Positions 1-10,223 of a stretch of 64,000 nucleotides of DNA are shown one piece after another. The position numbers were made by a program, and so were the translations under genes. The stretch comes from Mucilaginibacter flavidus (GTDB lineage Bacteria; Bacteroidota; Bacteroidia; Sphingobacteriales; Sphingobacteriaceae). Below the pieces are notes generated by a model that ran no database searches, was not told the DNA's origin, and saw nothing but the letters and a program-made list of their open reading frames with translations. The stretch lies in NCBI RefSeq assembly GCF_024055575.1, contig NZ_JAMXOE010000005.1, positions 180,378-244,377 on the forward strand, read 5' to 3'. Every line of letters starts with the position of its first letter. Position 1 is the stretch's first letter.

Positions 1-68
1 TTCCCTGTATCGCAACGTGTTAATTCTACGTAACTAGCTTAAATAGAACCTGGTTAATTATTTGTGAT

Positions 69-542
69 ATGAAAAAGCTATTACTTGCCGTACCCTTCAT
101 TTGTTGCCTGGTATTTACAGGGTGCAAAAAAGACAACCAAAATGTGGTGAACGATCTTTTTATGGGAGCTTTTAAAAATGGCCAGGCTTGGGTGGGCCAG
201 CCTTTTGCAGGCTACCTTGCCGGTAAAGACTCGGTGCAGGTAGGCGGCTTTAAAGCAACCGGCGAAGAAACCCTGTATTTTAATTTAAAAGCACTGTCAA
301 AAGGAACCTATACTATTAAACCGGGCCAGGCAGTTTACTTTACCACTATAGGAATGGACGCGGTTACCGGCAATTATAAAATTGACGCCACTTTAACCAA
401 TACCGTTACCATACGTGATTTTAACGTGGCTACCAATATTGTTAACGGAACCTTCCTGTTAAACTTTGTGAAAGTAAGCGGCGCCGGGCCTGATAAATTA
501 AGTTTTACAGAGGGAAAGTTTTATGCCCTGATGCCGCAGTAA
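69..542 (+). CDS. Putative lipoprotein of unknown function
   Basis: A 157-residue product. It starts with a positively charged MKK, then a hydrophobic stretch (residues 4-17) and a lipobox FTGC with Cys19, so it should be processed by signal peptidase II and lipid-anchored; KK follows directly, as in many Bacteroidota lipoproteins. The mature part is rich in Thr, Gly, Val and Asn with alternating hydrophobic residues, which suggests a small beta-sandwich. I recognise no catalytic motif. It stands alone, converging on the HigA-like gene with only about 20 bases between the stop codons. Function is unknown; the lipoprotein call is firm. Confidence 0.8.
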   Translation: MKKLLLAVPFICCLVFTGCKKDNQNVVNDLFMGAFKNGQAWVGQPFAGYLAGKDSVQVGGFKATGEETLYFNLKALSKGTYTIKPGQAVYFTTIGMDAVTGNYKIDATLTNTVTIRDFNVATNIVNGTFLLNFVKVSGAGPDKLSFTEGKFYALMPQ

Positions 543-562
543 TTAAGAAGCACCGATCATTA

Positions 563-928
563 CTATTTTCCCGCAGCCAACAATGTGTCGGCGGATATGC
601 CTAAATAATTATGCAGGCCTTTAATCATTTTTAGTGTCAGTTCTTTTTTTCCGGATAATACCTGAGAAACATAACCTTTAGATCCAATTATGTGTTCCAG
701 ATCCTTTTGCTTTAGTCCTTTCTCTTCGAGTTTTAATTTTATTGCTGCTATTGGGTCGGGGGATGGAATATGGAAATGACGGTCCTCATAATCTTTGACC
801 AACAATAACAAGAGTTCTAATTCTTCAAAATCGGGCGTTCCCCGTTCTGCATGGAATATCTCTATCGTTCTTTCTAGAGCGAAATCGTATTCTTCCTCAC
901 TTTTCAATACTTTCCATGTATTTTCCAT
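563..928 (-). CDS. higA: HigA-like antitoxin, XRE-type helix-turn-helix protein
   Basis: A 121-residue protein. The first ~60 residues are acidic and helical with a Glu/Leu-rich run (ELELLLLLVKDYED), and residues ~62-115 form an XRE-type helix-turn-helix (KLKLEEKGLKQKDLEHIIG, then GYVSQVLSGKKELT). In HigBA systems the antitoxin binds both the toxin and the operon operator, so this gene probably represses its own promoter. It lies 5 bp downstream of the HigB-like gene, in toxin-first order. The class call rests on the domain and on the neighbour; the exact family is inferred. Confidence 0.82.
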   Translation of the reverse strand: MENTWKVLKSEEEYDFALERTIEIFHAERGTPDFEELELLLLLVKDYEDRHFHIPSPDPIAAIKLKLEEKGLKQKDLEHIIGSKGYVSQVLSGKKELTLKMIKGLHNYLGISADTLLAAGK

Positions 929-933
929 AGCAA

Positions 934-1254
934 TTATTGTTTAAACGGATTTTTCATGTGTTTTATATTTGCTGCATCAATTTTATCATAGGCTTTATGT
1001 GTTCCAAACCAAATAACATATGCGGCTTGCGCTTCAAAGTTGATGGACACAATAAGCCTGAATGAATTTCCCTTGATATTAAATATTACTCTGTTATTCG
1101 AAACAATGCTGGCATTGCCATAAATGGCTTTTAAATCGTTCAAATTTTTGAATACTGCCTTTGAAATCTCATTATACCAAGCCTTTAACGAGTTTGCGGC
1201 AAGCGGATAATTTTCTATATAATATAAAATCGTCCGCTTTGTGATAACATTCAT
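934..1254 (-). CDS. higB: HigB-type mRNA interferase toxin
   Basis: A 106-residue basic protein with the pattern of the HigB branch of RelE-like toxins: N-terminal helices (ILYYIENYPLAANSLKAWY), a middle stretch ending in NNRVIFNIKGNSFRLI, and the C-terminal signature VIWFGTHKAYDKID. Members cleave mRNA, usually on the ribosome. The gene is first in a two-gene unit with the HigA-like protein and probably co-transcribed with it. The length fits the family and no key segment is missing, so the pair looks intact. Activity is inferred, not shown. Confidence 0.85.
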   Translation of the reverse strand: MNVITKRTILYYIENYPLAANSLKAWYNEISKAVFKNLNDLKAIYGNASIVSNNRVIFNIKGNSFRLIVSINFEAQAAYVIWFGTHKAYDKIDAANIKHMKNPFKQ

Positions 1255-1294
1255 TGCTCTACAAATATAAAAGTTTTCTGAGAGTAAACATGTA

Positions 1295-2161
1295 TTAATT
1301 CACCGTGGTCGAAAATTTCTTTGGCCTCAAAAATGTAACCGCAATACCTGCTAAAACAATGGCGCTGCCAATTATTTCATTCAATTCCAGGGTTTCATTC
1401 AGTAAAAATATAGCTAAAAACCCGGCAATCACTGTTTGGCTCAATAAGGCGATGGACACCTTGGTCGATTCCAAAAACCGCAGCGAGTGGTTGATGGTTA
1501 GCCATCCGGCCAATTGGCAAAGTATACCCATGCCTAAAAAGCAAAGCCAGGTTGATAACGAAAAATCGACCATTTGATTGTGCAGGAACAGGTTGATCAC
1601 AAATAAAAACACGCTGCCGGCCAGCATATTGTAAAACATAAATGTTACGGTGCTTATATTTTGGAGGATGCCGCGGGTTATCACGATATAAATGGCATAA
1701 AACAGGCTGGCCAGCAATGCAAGTAATATGCCGGCGTTAAGTTCCAGGGCAAATAAGTGTTGGTAGCCCACCAAAATAACCATACCAGTAATAGCTACAC
1801 ATGTACCTATCCAAAACAAACGGCCGGCAGCCTTTTTAAATATAAAATAGGTAATCAAACCAACCCACACCGGGGCCAGGTTGGCAATAAGGGTTGACAC
1901 CGTGGCTGAGATTTTGGTAAGCGACAGGTTCCAAACGGCAATATCCAGGGCGAACACTACCCCGCCGAGCAGGGCGACAATTAAATCTTTACGGGCAATT
2001 TTAAGATTGCCTTTTACCAGGCAATACGGCAGCAGGCAAAGCCAGGCAATAAATATGCGGTAAAACCCTGATGTAATTGGCGAGCCGCCGGCGAGCTTTA
2101 CAAATATTGGCGAAAACGAAATACAGAGGATGCCGACAATAAGGCTTGCTTTTGGATTCAT
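1295..2161 (-). CDS. EamA/DMT-family membrane transporter
   Basis: A 288-residue inner-membrane protein with about ten hydrophobic segments arranged as two similar halves, typical of drug/metabolite transporters. Recognisable points are the first helix (ASLIVGILCISFSPIFVKLA), the SGFYRIFIAW segment after it, and the second-half VSIALLSQTVIAGFLAIFLLNETL stretch (shown only in part by its key NETL). Substrate is unknown; family members export amino acids, metabolites or drugs. It is transcribed divergently from asnS, and the short gap between them holds a perfect inverted repeat. Confidence 0.88.
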   Translation of the reverse strand: MNPKASLIVGILCISFSPIFVKLAGGSPITSGFYRIFIAWLCLLPYCLVKGNLKIARKDLIVALLGGVVFALDIAVWNLSLTKISATVSTLIANLAPVWVGLITYFIFKKAAGRLFWIGTCVAITGMVILVGYQHLFALELNAGILLALLASLFYAIYIVITRGILQNISTVTFMFYNMLAGSVFLFVINLFLHNQMVDFSLSTWLCFLGMGILCQLAGWLTINHSLRFLESTKVSIALLSQTVIAGFLAIFLLNETLELNEIIGSAIVLAGIAVTFLRPKKFSTTVN

Positions 2162-2238
2162 GATGAAACAAACTTAGCAATTGTAAATGGCAGAATTTAA
2201 AGCAAGGGCATTTATTGCCGAAGGATAACAATTTCTTT

Positions 2239-2267
2239 ATAGCGATGGGTTTTAAACCCATCGCTAT
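2239..2267. repeat. Perfect 14-bp inverted repeat between divergent genes
   Basis: Two 14-base arms (ATAGCGATGGGTTT and its complement) meet almost without a loop. The site lies between the EamA gene start and asnS, both reading away from it. There is no clear T-run for a terminator. It could be an operator, a cruciform, or a member of a dispersed palindromic repeat family; position alone cannot decide. Confidence 0.6.
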
Positions 2268-2372
2268 GGAAAAGTTCCGGTTGATTTTTAAACGCTATTT
2301 CCTTGAATTCTTGCTATCACAGCAATTCTCATTCAGCAAATAATCGTATTTTTGCCCCTCAAATATTTTAAT

Positions 2373-3824
2373 ATGAGCCAGCGGATAAAGATTAAAGCAT
2401 TATTAGAAAGCGAACAAACAGGTATCGATATAAAAATTAACGGGTGGGTACGCGCCTTCCGCCAAAATCGTTTTATTGCTTTAAATGATGGCTCAACAAA
2501 TAACAACATCCAAATTGTTGTTGATTTTGAAAATACCGATCCAAACCTGCTGAAACGCATTACCGTTGGCGCTGCTATCAGCGTTACCGGCGAATTGATT
2601 GCAAGTTTGGGCAAGGGCCAAAAAGTAGAAATTGTAGCAAAAGACATTGAAATACTGGGCGACTGCGACCCGGAAAAATACCCCCTGCAATTAAAAAACC
2701 GCCCGAGCCTGGAGTTTTTACGCGAGATTGCCCACCTGCGTTTCCGTACCAATACATTCGGCGCTATCTTCCGGGTACGTAACAGCCTGGCTTTCGCCGT
2801 GCACCAGTTTTTCCAGGAGCGCGGGTTTATTTACCTGCACACGCCCATCATTACCGCATCGGATGCAGAGGGTGCAGGGGAGACTTTTCACGTAACCAAC
2901 TTTGATTTAGCTAACCCGCCAAAAACTGAAAGCGGCGAAATTGATTTTTCGCAGGACTTTTTTGCAAAGGCTACCAATCTTACGGTTTCCGGTCAGCTGG
3001 AAGGTGAGCTGGGTGCTATGGCATTGAGCGATATTTATACTTTCGGCCCAACATTCCGCGCTGAGAACTCAAACACCACCCGCCACCTGGCCGAGTTTTG
3101 GATGATTGAGCCCGAAGTTGCCTTTAACGATCTGAACGACAACATGGACCTCGCCGAGGACATGCTGAAATATGTTATAAAATATGCGCTCGACAAAAAC
3201 GCTGAAGACATTGAGTTTTTAACCCAACGGCTGACGGAAGAGGAAAAGCAGAAACCGCAAAACGAACGCTCGGAAATGAGCCTGCTCGAAAAGCTGCAGT
3301 TTTGTTTGGATAACGATTTTGAGCGCCTTACTTATACCGAGGCCATTGATATTTTAAAGGAATCGACCCCGAACAAGAAGAAGAAATTCCAATACCCGGT
3401 TGAAGGTTGGGGAACGGATTTGCAATCGGAGCACGAACGTTATTTGGTAGAGAAGCACTTTAAAAAGCCGGTAATATTAACCGATTACCCTAAAGAAATA
3501 AAGGCCTTTTACATGCGCCAGAACGAGCCTGATGCAAACGGCCGCGAGACTGTTCGCGCTATGGATATCCTGTTCCCCGGCATTGGCGAAATTGTGGGCG
3601 GCTCACAGCGTGAGGAGCGTTTGGAGAAACTGGAACAACGCATGGACGAGATGGGCATCCCTAAAGACGAGCTTTGGTGGTATTTGGATACCCGCAGGTT
3701 TGGCGCTTGTCCGCATGCTGGTTTTGGGCTGGGCTTTGAACGTTTGGTGCTGTTTGTAACTGGTATGGGTAATATCAGGGATGTTATTCCTTTTCCAAGA
3801 TATCCGAAGAATGCGGAATTTTAA
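2373..3824 (+). CDS. asnS: Asparaginyl-tRNA synthetase
   Basis: A class IIb aminoacyl-tRNA synthetase of 483 residues that charges tRNA-Asn with asparagine in the cytoplasm. The N-terminal ~110 residues form the OB-fold anticodon-binding domain ([20 protein letters not shown]). Class II motif 2 is at about residues 228-246 ([16 protein letters not shown]), and motif 3 at about 450-457 (GFGLGFER), close to the C-terminus [14 protein letters not shown] Lys/Glu-rich insert near residues 290-350 is usual for bacterial AsnRS. I start at the ATG at 2373: the TTG seven codons upstream lies within a TATTTTTG (2347-2354) that resembles the TAnnTTTG promoter element of Bacteroidota. Confidence 0.97.
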   Translation: MSQRIKIKALLESEQTGIDIKINGWVRAFRQNRFIALNDGSTNNNIQIVVDFENTDPNLLKRITVGAAISVTGELIASLGKGQKVEIVAKDIEILGDCDPEKYPLQLKNRPSLEFLREIAHLRFRTNTFGAIFRVRNSLAFAVHQFFQERGFIYLHTPIITASDAEGAGETFHVTNFDLANPPKTESGEIDFSQDFFAKATNLTVSGQLEGELGAMALSDIYTFGPTFRAENSNTTRHLAEFWMIEPEVAFNDLNDNMDLAEDMLKYVIKYALDKNAEDIEFLTQRLTEEEKQKPQNERSEMSLLEKLQFCLDNDFERLTYTEAIDILKESTPNKKKKFQYPVEGWGTDLQSEHERYLVEKHFKKPVILTDYPKEIKAFYMRQNEPDANGRETVRAMDILFPGIGEIVGGSQREERLEKLEQRMDEMGIPKDELWWYLDTRRFGACPHAGFGLGFERLVLFVTGMGNIRDVIPFPRYPKNAEF

Positions 3825-3884
3825 CCGCTGATTGTTTTGATTTCGCTGATTTCGTTGATTCCTTATTGAATTAAATAATAAACT

Positions 3885-3921
3885 ATGTCATTGCGAGGAG
3901 GAACGACGAAGCAACCCCGTC
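3885..3921 (+). repeat. Dispersed GTCATTGCGAGGA intergenic repeat
   Basis: The sequence carries the TCATTGCGAGG...ACGAAGCAA signature that recurs, in both orientations, at 6710-6856. Here it overlaps the first codons of the longest reading frame of the SRPBCC gene, so that frame's apparent N-terminus is repeat-derived. Just upstream (3825-3870) and again at 4463-4550 there are GCTGATT/GATTTCGCTGATT-rich runs, another recurring intergenic motif in this window. Confidence 0.6.
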
Positions 3922-4472
3922 GCCATGTATATCCGTCAAACACTGTTCGTTTTAAATTGCGACGCGATTATCGTTATGCGCTGGCAGTATCAAAGGGGCT
4001 TTTTACTCCAGGAAATATAACGCAGATAGAGTTATCAACTCCAATCAATGCCCCCATCGGGCGCTGTTTTGATTTGTCGCGCAGTATTGACTTGCATATC
4101 GAATCGACCAAACAAACCGGTGAACAGGCTATTGCCGGGCGTATCAGCGGGCTGATCGAGTTGGGCGAAACAGTTACCTGGCGGGCAAAGCACTTCGGCA
4201 TTTGGCAAAATCTCACCTCAAAAATTACTGAATTTGAATATCCCAATCATTTTACCGACGAGATGTTTAGTGGCGCATTCAAAGGTTTCCGGCACGAACA
4301 TTTGTTTTTTGCAGTGAATAACCAGACGGTGATGAAGGATATTTTTGCATTTGAATCTCCTTACGGGAGATTGGGAAAATTGGCGAATTTTCTTTTTTTA
4401 GGGCGATACATGCAAAAGTTGCTGAAAGAGAGGAATAGGGTGATAAAAGAAGCTGCCGAAACCGCTGATTGA
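3885..4472 (+). CDS. SRPBCC-family (START-like) protein, start uncertain
   Basis: The domain runs from about residue 45 to the end (IELSTPINAPIGRCFDLSRS, then SGLIELGETVTWRAKHFG, FRHEHLFFAVNNQTVMKDIF, and LLKERNRVIKEAAE), which matches the bacterial SRPBCC proteins sometimes labelled cell-division inhibitors; they have a helix-grip fold with a hydrophobic ligand cavity. The preceding 44 residues look foreign: they begin inside a dispersed repeat. There is no ATG near the domain start; codon 45 is ATA at 4017, followed by ACG CAG ATA GAG, so one base change from ATG would give the expected N-terminus. Alternatives are TTG at 3957 or the repeat-derived ATG at 3885. The gene may have lost its start or gained an extension. 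Confidence 0.7.
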   Translation: MSLRGGTTKQPRRHVYPSNTVRFKLRRDYRYALAVSKGLFTPGNITQIELSTPINAPIGRCFDLSRSIDLHIESTKQTGEQAIAGRISGLIELGETVTWRAKHFGIWQNLTSKITEFEYPNHFTDEMFSGAFKGFRHEHLFFAVNNQTVMKDIFAFESPYGRLGKLANFLFLGRYMQKLLKERNRVIKEAAETAD

Positions 4473-4585
4473 GTTGATTTTTCGCAATTGCTTATTTCTT
4501 TTAAGGCACTCAAGAAGGCTGCGCCGTTACGTTGATTTCGCTGATTTTTATTCTTAATTTTAATAGTAAAAATTAATTCTAAGCC

Positions 4586-4957
4586 ATGTTAGCCAACCAA
4601 ACTATCAAAGCCTTTGTGCCCACCACAAAGCCTTCCGAAGCAAAAATATTTTATCGCGATGTATTGGGTTTAACCCTATTGTCCGAAGACGCCTACGCGC
4701 TTGAATTTAACTCGAACGGAACTTTGTTAAGGGTAATCACCGTCCCTGAATTAACGCCGCACCTGTTTACTGCTGTTGGCTGGAACGTTGATGATATTGC
4801 TGCCACTATCCGGGCGCTTAATGCAAAAGGAATTTACTGCGAGATATACGGCTTTATGGAACAGGACGACCTCGGTATATGGACTTCGCCAGGCGGTGCT
4901 AAAGTAGCCTGGTTTAAGGATGTGGATGGTAATGTTTTATCGTTAACAGGAGGATGA
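4586..4957 (+). CDS. VOC-family (glyoxalase-like) protein
   Basis: A 123-residue single-unit vicinal-oxygen-chelate protein. The babbb pattern is visible: IKAFVPTTKPSEAKIFYRDV at the N-terminus, GLTLLSEDAYALEFNSNGT, and the C-terminal half with VGWNVDDIAATIRALNAKG and the closing VAWFKDVDGNVLSL typical of the family. VOC proteins bind divalent metal and act as glyoxalases, dioxygenases or resistance proteins, usually as dimers. The specific reaction cannot be told from the sequence. The start at ATG 4586 puts the first strand at residue 7, as expected. Confidence 0.88.
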   Translation: MLANQTIKAFVPTTKPSEAKIFYRDVLGLTLLSEDAYALEFNSNGTLLRVITVPELTPHLFTAVGWNVDDIAATIRALNAKGIYCEIYGFMEQDDLGIWTSPGGAKVAWFKDVDGNVLSLTGG

Positions 4958-5050
4958 TTAAACTGTTTTTACAGATTAAAAACGCACGTTCGAAACGAGT
5001 ACGCGGCAACTGCTCAATAATGTCCGGGATCAACTGTGAACTCCCCAAAC

Positions 5051-6235
5051 TCAATTTCCCAACTGCTTAACCGCCAGATAAGCCATTAAGCCGGTGCTTA
5101 ACTCCAATGCAGTTTCTTCCACGTCGAAAGTTGGGGTATGTACCGATGAGGTGATACCGCGGCTTTCGTTGCGGGTACCCAGGCGGTAAAAGCATGAATC
5201 GGCTACCTGCGAGTAGTAGGCAAAGTCTTCGGCAGCCATCCAGATGTCAAGGTCTAATACGTTTTCTTTGCCCAGGTAATCTTCTGCGTGACCGCGGGTG
5301 CTGGCGGTTAGTTTTTCTTCGTTGATAAGGAAGGGATAGCCGCGCACAATATTGAACTCGCAGGTTGCACCCATGCTTTCGCAAAGGCCCTCAGCCAGTT
5401 TTTTCATTTTTATGTGGGCCTCGTTGCGCCATTTTTCGTCCATGGTGCGGAAGGTGCCTTCCAGGTATACCTCGTTGGGGATAACGTTCGTTGCGCCATT
5501 GGCTATTACCTTACCGAATGAAAGCACCGAGGGGCTTTTAGGGTCGGCAAAGCGGCTTATTATTTGCTGCAATGCAGTGAGCATGTGCGCGGTTATAATA
5601 ACAGGGTCGATGTTTTGTTGCGGCTGCGCGCCATGGCCGCCTTTGCCACGTACGGTAACATATAGCTCATCAGTCGATGCCATGTATTTGCCCGCGCGGA
5701 AACCTACCTTGCCGGCTTCAATCAGCGGCATTACGTGCTGACCTATTACAGCCTGTGGCTTCGGATTTTCGAGCACGCCTTCTTTTATCATCAGGCTGGC
5801 GCCGCCGGGTAGCTTTTCTTCAGCAGGCTGAAAAATAAGCTTTACCGTGCCGCCAAACTGGCTTTTTATTTCGGTTAATATTTTAGCCGTCCCCAATAAC
5901 GACGACGTGTGTGCATCATGGCCGCAGGCGTGCATCACTCCTACGTTTTGCGATTTATAACTTACGTCGTTAGCCTCAGTGATAGGCAGCGCATCCATAT
6001 CGGCGCGAAGGGCTACTACCTGGTCTGATGGTTTGTCGCCTTTTATTAAAGCCACCAACCCATTGTCCGCCATGCGTTGATAGGTAAGGCCCAACGCTTC
6101 CAACTTGCCTGCCACAAATGCCGATGTCTCCACCTCGTGAAAAGAAAGCTCGGGATGCGAATGCAGGTGGCGGCGGTTAGCCACAGTATCATTAAAAATA
6201 TTTTTAGACAGTTGCTGAATCTGCTCTTTAATCAT
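5051..6235 (-). CDS. M20-family amidohydrolase (hippurate hydrolase/aminoacylase-like)
   Basis: A 394-residue di-metal peptidase/amidohydrolase. The metal-site motifs are all present: HPELSFHE near residue 27, LRADMDALPI near 78-92, HACGHD at 102-107, QPAEE at 136-140 and MAAEDFAYYSQ near the C-terminus. The lid domain follows the central GGHGAQPQ segment. Relatives hydrolyse N-acyl amino acids, hippurate or IAA-amino acids; the real substrate is open. No signal peptide is seen, so it is probably cytoplasmic. It overlaps the upstream SPOR gene by 8 bp, which points to translational coupling. Confidence 0.93.
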   Translation of the reverse strand: MIKEQIQQLSKNIFNDTVANRRHLHSHPELSFHEVETSAFVAGKLEALGLTYQRMADNGLVALIKGDKPSDQVVALRADMDALPITEANDVSYKSQNVGVMHACGHDAHTSSLLGTAKILTEIKSQFGGTVKLIFQPAEEKLPGGASLMIKEGVLENPKPQAVIGQHVMPLIEAGKVGFRAGKYMASTDELYVTVRGKGGHGAQPQQNIDPVIITAHMLTALQQIISRFADPKSPSVLSFGKVIANGATNVIPNEVYLEGTFRTMDEKWRNEAHIKMKKLAEGLCESMGATCEFNIVRGYPFLINEEKLTASTRGHAEDYLGKENVLDLDIWMAAEDFAYYSQVADSCFYRLGTRNESRGITSSVHTPTFDVEETALELSTGLMAYLAVKQLGN

Positions 6236-6689
6236 TGGGCTGGTCGGTTTTGGGGAGATTTATTCTATCAGAGATAATAAAAATACTGGTAAACAAGGAA
6301 CGCACTTCTGCGGCTAGTTTTTGCGCCTCCAACCGGGTACGGAAGTCGCCGGCGCGAACTTTAAAGTTTGGTTCGGTATAGCTAACATAGGTGCGGTACT
6401 CAGGATATTCCTCGTTAAATTTTGCCTGTGCGTCATAAGCCGCCTGCCTGCTCGATCCAAAAAATATCTGCACACGGTACCCGCTGCCCGTTTCAGCGCC
6501 CGGGATACCTTTAATTGCGCCAAGGGACGCACGGCGTGCCATCAACGTATCAATCAAAGGGTCTTTGATTACCTCAACCTTTCCCCGGGTTTGGGCAAAG
6601 GCTATGGCCGGTAAAAAAACCGCCATAAAAAAAATGCAGCACCTTATTTGGCTAAGTATAGCTTTTTTATAAGATAGTGCATTTTTCAT
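6228..6689 (-). CDS. SPOR-domain secreted protein
   Basis: I start at the ATG at 6689, which gives 153 residues with a signal peptide (hydrophobic IRCCIFFMAVFLPAIAFA, cleaved before QTRG). The longer frame would add residues from an intergenic repeat. The C-terminal SPOR domain (GYRVQIFFGSSRQAAYDAQ through VRAGDFRTRLEAQKLAAEV) is of the type that binds denuded septal peptidoglycan glycans. The conserved spacing VQIFFGS ... VRAGDF...A is intact. Probably periplasmic or outer-membrane associated. It overlaps the M20 amidohydrolase, so the two are likely one transcript, though a functional link is not obvious. Confidence 0.85.
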   Translation of the reverse strand: MKNALSYKKAILSQIRCCIFFMAVFLPAIAFAQTRGKVEVIKDPLIDTLMARRASLGAIKGIPGAETGSGYRVQIFFGSSRQAAYDAQAKFNEEYPEYRTYVSYTEPNFKVRAGDFRTRLEAQKLAAEVRSLFTSIFIISDRINLPKTDQPND

Positions 6690-6709
6690 AGTTATATAAC
6701 AATTCCCAT

Positions 6710-6856
6710 CATTGCGAGTAACGATCCGCCAGCTGGCGGACTGCAAGTCATGTACCTTTAACTACATGGTGGCCAAACAGCTTGTGGCTTTTAGTCACCC
6801 AGAAGTACCTGGTTCTTTAATTGTCCTGTGCAGAGGTTGCTTCGTTCCTCGCAATG
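6710..6856. repeat. Inverted pair of CATTGCGAG repeats
   Basis: The left arm CATTGCGAGTAACGA (6710-6724) and the right arm TCGTTCCTCGCAATG (6842-6856) match in 14 of 15 bases as inverted copies, enclosing about 115 bp. The same signature appears singly at 3885. Beyond it, CCCTCTCC/GGGGAGGG (6883-6903) makes a second short palindrome next to the end of secA. No open frame inside is credible. Confidence 0.65.
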
Positions 6857-6914
6857 ACGCTTTTATATTTATTGTTTTTAAGCCCTCTCCCTTTAGGGGA
6901 GGGTTTGGGTGGGG

Positions 6915-9900
6915 CTACGCCTGCCCAACACCGTGGCAGTTTTTAAACTTTTTACCACTACCGCATGGGCAAGGGTCGTTCCTGCCTATTTTTTGCTCCA
7001 CACGTACTGGCGTTGCCTTTTGTGTTTCGCGCATATCCATCATCGGTACGCCGTTGGCTTCGCCCACCAGCTCCGGTTTCGAGGTACGCATTTTCTTCAA
7101 ATCCAGCTTTGGCTGTGGTTTGGCTTCGCGTATTTCGTCGGGCTCCTGCTGGGTTGGTATACCGCCCCTGAACAGGAAGCTTACCAAATCTTTATTCACG
7201 CTTGCAAGCATGCCACGGAACAGGTTAAACGCCTCGAACTTATAAACCAACAATGGGTCCTTTTGTTCGTAAACAGCATTTTGTACCGATTGTTTCAGCT
7301 CATCCATCTCGCGCAGGTGCTCTTTCCAGGCATCGTCAATCAGGTACAGGGTAACGTTTTTCTCAAACGATTTAAACACTTCCTGTCCCTTGTTGGCAAT
7401 GGCTTTTTTAAGCGGAACCGAAACCTGTATGCCGTTAATACCATCAGTAAATGGTACCACAATGTTTTCTACATAGTCACCGCGGGTATCGTACACGTCT
7501 TTTAAAACAGGGTAGGCCTGGTTTGCAATGGCATCGTGCTTGCGTTTGTAAAACTCGTTTACTTCTGCAAAAGCTATATCAACCAGCCCGTTTATGTTTT
7601 TAGCTGTAAAATCATCATGCGATATTTCCACATCAACAGAAAATAAACGAATCATTTCCAGCGTAAAGCCTTCATAATTATTGCTTTCCTTGTATTCGGT
7701 TACCACATCTTCAACTACATCAAAAATGGTATTGTTAATATCAACCTCCAGGCGCTCGCCAAACAAGGCGTTTTTACGTTTAGCGTAAATAACAGTACGC
7801 TGCGAGTTCATCACGTCGTCATACTCCAGCAAGCGTTTACGTATACCAAAGTTGTTTTCTTCCACTTTCTTCTGCGCGCGCTCAATCGAGTTTGATATCA
7901 TGGAGTGCTGAATTACTTCGCCCTCTTCAATACCCATTTTCACCATCAGGTTGCTGATCCTTTCAGAACCAAACAAACGCATCAGGTTATCCTCTAACGA
8001 CACAAAGAACTGCGATGAACCCGGGTCACCCTGGCGGCCTGCACGACCACGCAGCTGCCTGTCAACACGGCGCGACTCATGGCGCTCGGTACCTACAATG
8101 GCCAAACCGCCGGCTTCTTTAACACCTGGGCCTAATTTTATATCCGTACCACGACCTGCCATGTTGGTAGCTATGGTAACTGTACTTGTTTGCCCGGCTT
8201 CGGCCACAATATCGGCCTCCTTCTGGTGCAGCTTGGCGTTCAATACGTTGTGCTTGATACCGCGCAGCTTAAGCATACGGCTCAATAATTCCGAAATTTC
8301 TACCGATGTGGTACCCACCAATACCGGGCGACCTGCCTTTGTAAGGGCAGCAATCTCTTCAGCAACGGCGTTATATTTTTCGCGAACGGTGCGGTAAACC
8401 AAATCCTGCCTGTCATCGCGGCTGATGTTGGTGTTAGTCGGTATTTCAACTACATCCAGCTTGTATATTTCCCAAAACTCACCTGCTTCGGTAACAGCAG
8501 TACCCGTCATACCGCAAAGTTTGTGGTACATCCGGAAGTAATTTTGCAGAGTAATGGTAGCAAAAGTTTGCGTAGCATCCTCAACCTTCACATTTTCTTT
8601 AGCCTCAATAGCCTGGTGCAAACCATCGGAATAGCGGCGACCATCAAGCACACGGCCTGTTTGCTCGTCAACTATTTTTACTTTGCCTTCATCAAGAATG
8701 TATTCTGTATCTTTTTCAAACAGGGTATAAGCCTTTAGCAACTGGTTAACCGAGTGGATACGTTCAGACTTGATGGAGAAATCGCGCATCAACTCATCCT
8801 TACGAGAAACTTTCTCTTCAGACGGGAGGGTTGACTTTTCGATATCCGAAATTTCGGTACCAACGTCAGGCATCACGAAGAAGTGCGGATCTTCACCCGA
8901 TGCAGTAATTAACTCGATACCTTTTTCAGCAAGTTCAACCTGGTTGTTTTTTTCATCGATAACAAAAAATAGTTCGGCATCAACCTTATGCATTTCCTTG
9001 CTTTGGTCCTGCATGTAATGATTTTCTGACTTCAACAACAGCTGCCTGTTGCCGCCTTCGCTCAAATATTTTATCAGCGCTTTGCTTTTTGGTAAACCCC
9101 TGAAAGCGCGCAATAAAGCTAAGCCGCCTTCTTCAGGACCGCTTTTGCCTTCGGCAATTAATTTTTTGGCTTCGTTAAGGGCGCCGTTTACATACGCTTT
9201 TTGTGCATTAACCAAACGCTCTATGCGTGGCTTCAGCTCATAAAACTCGTGCTCATCACCGCGTGGAATTGGGCCTGATATAATTAATGGTGTACGGGCA
9301 TCATCAATTAATACTGAGTCAACCTCATCCACCATAGCATAGTGTAATTTTCTTTGTACCAGTTCTTCGGGGCTACGTGTCATATTGTCACGCAGGTAAT
9401 CAAAACCAAACTCGTTATTGGTACCAAATATGATATCAGACATATAAGCCTGGCGGCGTTCGTCTGAATTTGGCTCATGTTTATCAATACAATCAACCGA
9501 TAAACCGTGGAATTCATACAGCGGGCCCATCCATTCAGAGTCACGACGTGCCAAATAGTCGTTAACTGTTACAATGTGTACCCCCTGGCCCGAAAGCGCG
9601 TTAAGGTAAGCAGGCAGCGTAGCCACCAGTGTTTTACCCTCGCCAGTAGCCATTTCCGATATTTTACCCTGGTGCAGTACTATACCGCCTATCAGTTGTA
9701 CATCATAGTGTACCATATCCCAGGTAACTTCGTTGCCGGCAGCTAACCATGTATTGTGGTGGATGGCCTTATCGCCCTTAATAATCACGTTCGATTTGCG
9801 TGCAGCCAGGTCACGGTCGAACTGTGTGGCTGTAACCTCGATAGTTTTGTTTGCTTTAAACCTGGCTGCGGTTTCTTTTACAACGGCAAAACCTTCGGGT

Positions 9901-10223
9901 AAAATGCGCATTAATATCTCTTCCAGCTCTTTATCGCGGTCTTTTTGCAGTTTATCAAGCTGGGTATATAGTTCAACCTTTTCGTTTACGTCGAGGTCGG
10001 GATTATCGTCGGTTCGTTCTTTAATTGCAGCTATTTCGCTGTCAATATGTGCGAGGCCGGTGGCAATGGTTTCTTTAAAACCAATGGTTTTGGCCCGGAG
10101 CTCATCGTTGGTCAAATCGCCAAGTTTGGCAAATTCAGCCTTTACCTTTTCAACTATTGGCATTATGCCTTTAACGTCTCTAACTGATTTGCTTCCGAAA
10201 AGCTTACTTATAAAATCTAACAT
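6915..10223 (-). CDS. secA: Preprotein translocase ATPase SecA
   Basis: A 1102-residue motor protein that drives Sec-dependent export with SecYEG. Walker A is GEGKT at 194-198, in the conserved setting [20 protein letters not shown]; Walker B/DEAD region is [12 protein letters not shown]; the helicase C part has [14 protein letters not shown] and [11 protein letters not shown]. The helical scaffold and wing follow, and the protein ends with the zinc-binding SEC-C motif [14 protein letters not shown] that contacts SecB and ribosomes. It is about 200 residues longer than the E. coli enzyme: extra residues lie in the 80-100 region and around 330-480, an enlargement usual in Bacteroidota. Start is ATG at 10223 ([13 protein letters not shown]). 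Confidence 0.98.
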   Translation of the reverse strand: MLDFISKLFGSKSVRDVKGIMPIVEKVKAEFAKLGDLTNDELRAKTIGFKETIATGLAHIDSEIAAIKERTDDNPDLDVNEKVELYTQLDKLQKDRDKELEEILMRILPEGFAVVKETAARFKANKTIEVTATQFDRDLAARKSNVIIKGDKAIHHNTWLAAGNEVTWDMVHYDVQLIGGIVLHQGKISEMATGEGKTLVATLPAYLNALSGQGVHIVTVNDYLARRDSEWMGPLYEFHGLSVDCIDKHEPNSDERRQAYMSDIIFGTNNEFGFDYLRDNMTRSPEELVQRKLHYAMVDEVDSVLIDDARTPLIISGPIPRGDEHEFYELKPRIERLVNAQKAYVNGALNEAKKLIAEGKSGPEEGGLALLRAFRGLPKSKALIKYLSEGGNRQLLLKSENHYMQDQSKEMHKVDAELFFVIDEKNNQVELAEKGIELITASGEDPHFFVMPDVGTEISDIEKSTLPSEEKVSRKDELMRDFSIKSERIHSVNQLLKAYTLFEKDTEYILDEGKVKIVDEQTGRVLDGRRYSDGLHQAIEAKENVKVEDATQTFATITLQNYFRMYHKLCGMTGTAVTEAGEFWEIYKLDVVEIPTNTNISRDDRQDLVYRTVREKYNAVAEEIAALTKAGRPVLVGTTSVEISELLSRMLKLRGIKHNVLNAKLHQKEADIVAEAGQTSTVTIATNMAGRGTDIKLGPGVKEAGGLAIVGTERHESRRVDRQLRGRAGRQGDPGSSQFFVSLEDNLMRLFGSERISNLMVKMGIEEGEVIQHSMISNSIERAQKKVEENNFGIRKRLLEYDDVMNSQRTVIYAKRKNALFGERLEVDINNTIFDVVEDVVTEYKESNNYEGFTLEMIRLFSVDVEISHDDFTAKNINGLVDIAFAEVNEFYKRKHDAIANQAYPVLKDVYDTRGDYVENIVVPFTDGINGIQVSVPLKKAIANKGQEVFKSFEKNVTLYLIDDAWKEHLREMDELKQSVQNAVYEQKDPLLVYKFEAFNLFRGMLASVNKDLVSFLFRGGIPTQQEPDEIREAKPQPKLDLKKMRTSKPELVGEANGVPMMDMRETQKATPVRVEQKIGRNDPCPCGSGKKFKNCHGVGQA

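Noticed and set aside
6909..7505. A 198-residue frame antisense to the end of secA.
   Set aside because: It lies over the highly conserved secA coding region, with no recognisable domain, and its start falls in a repeat.
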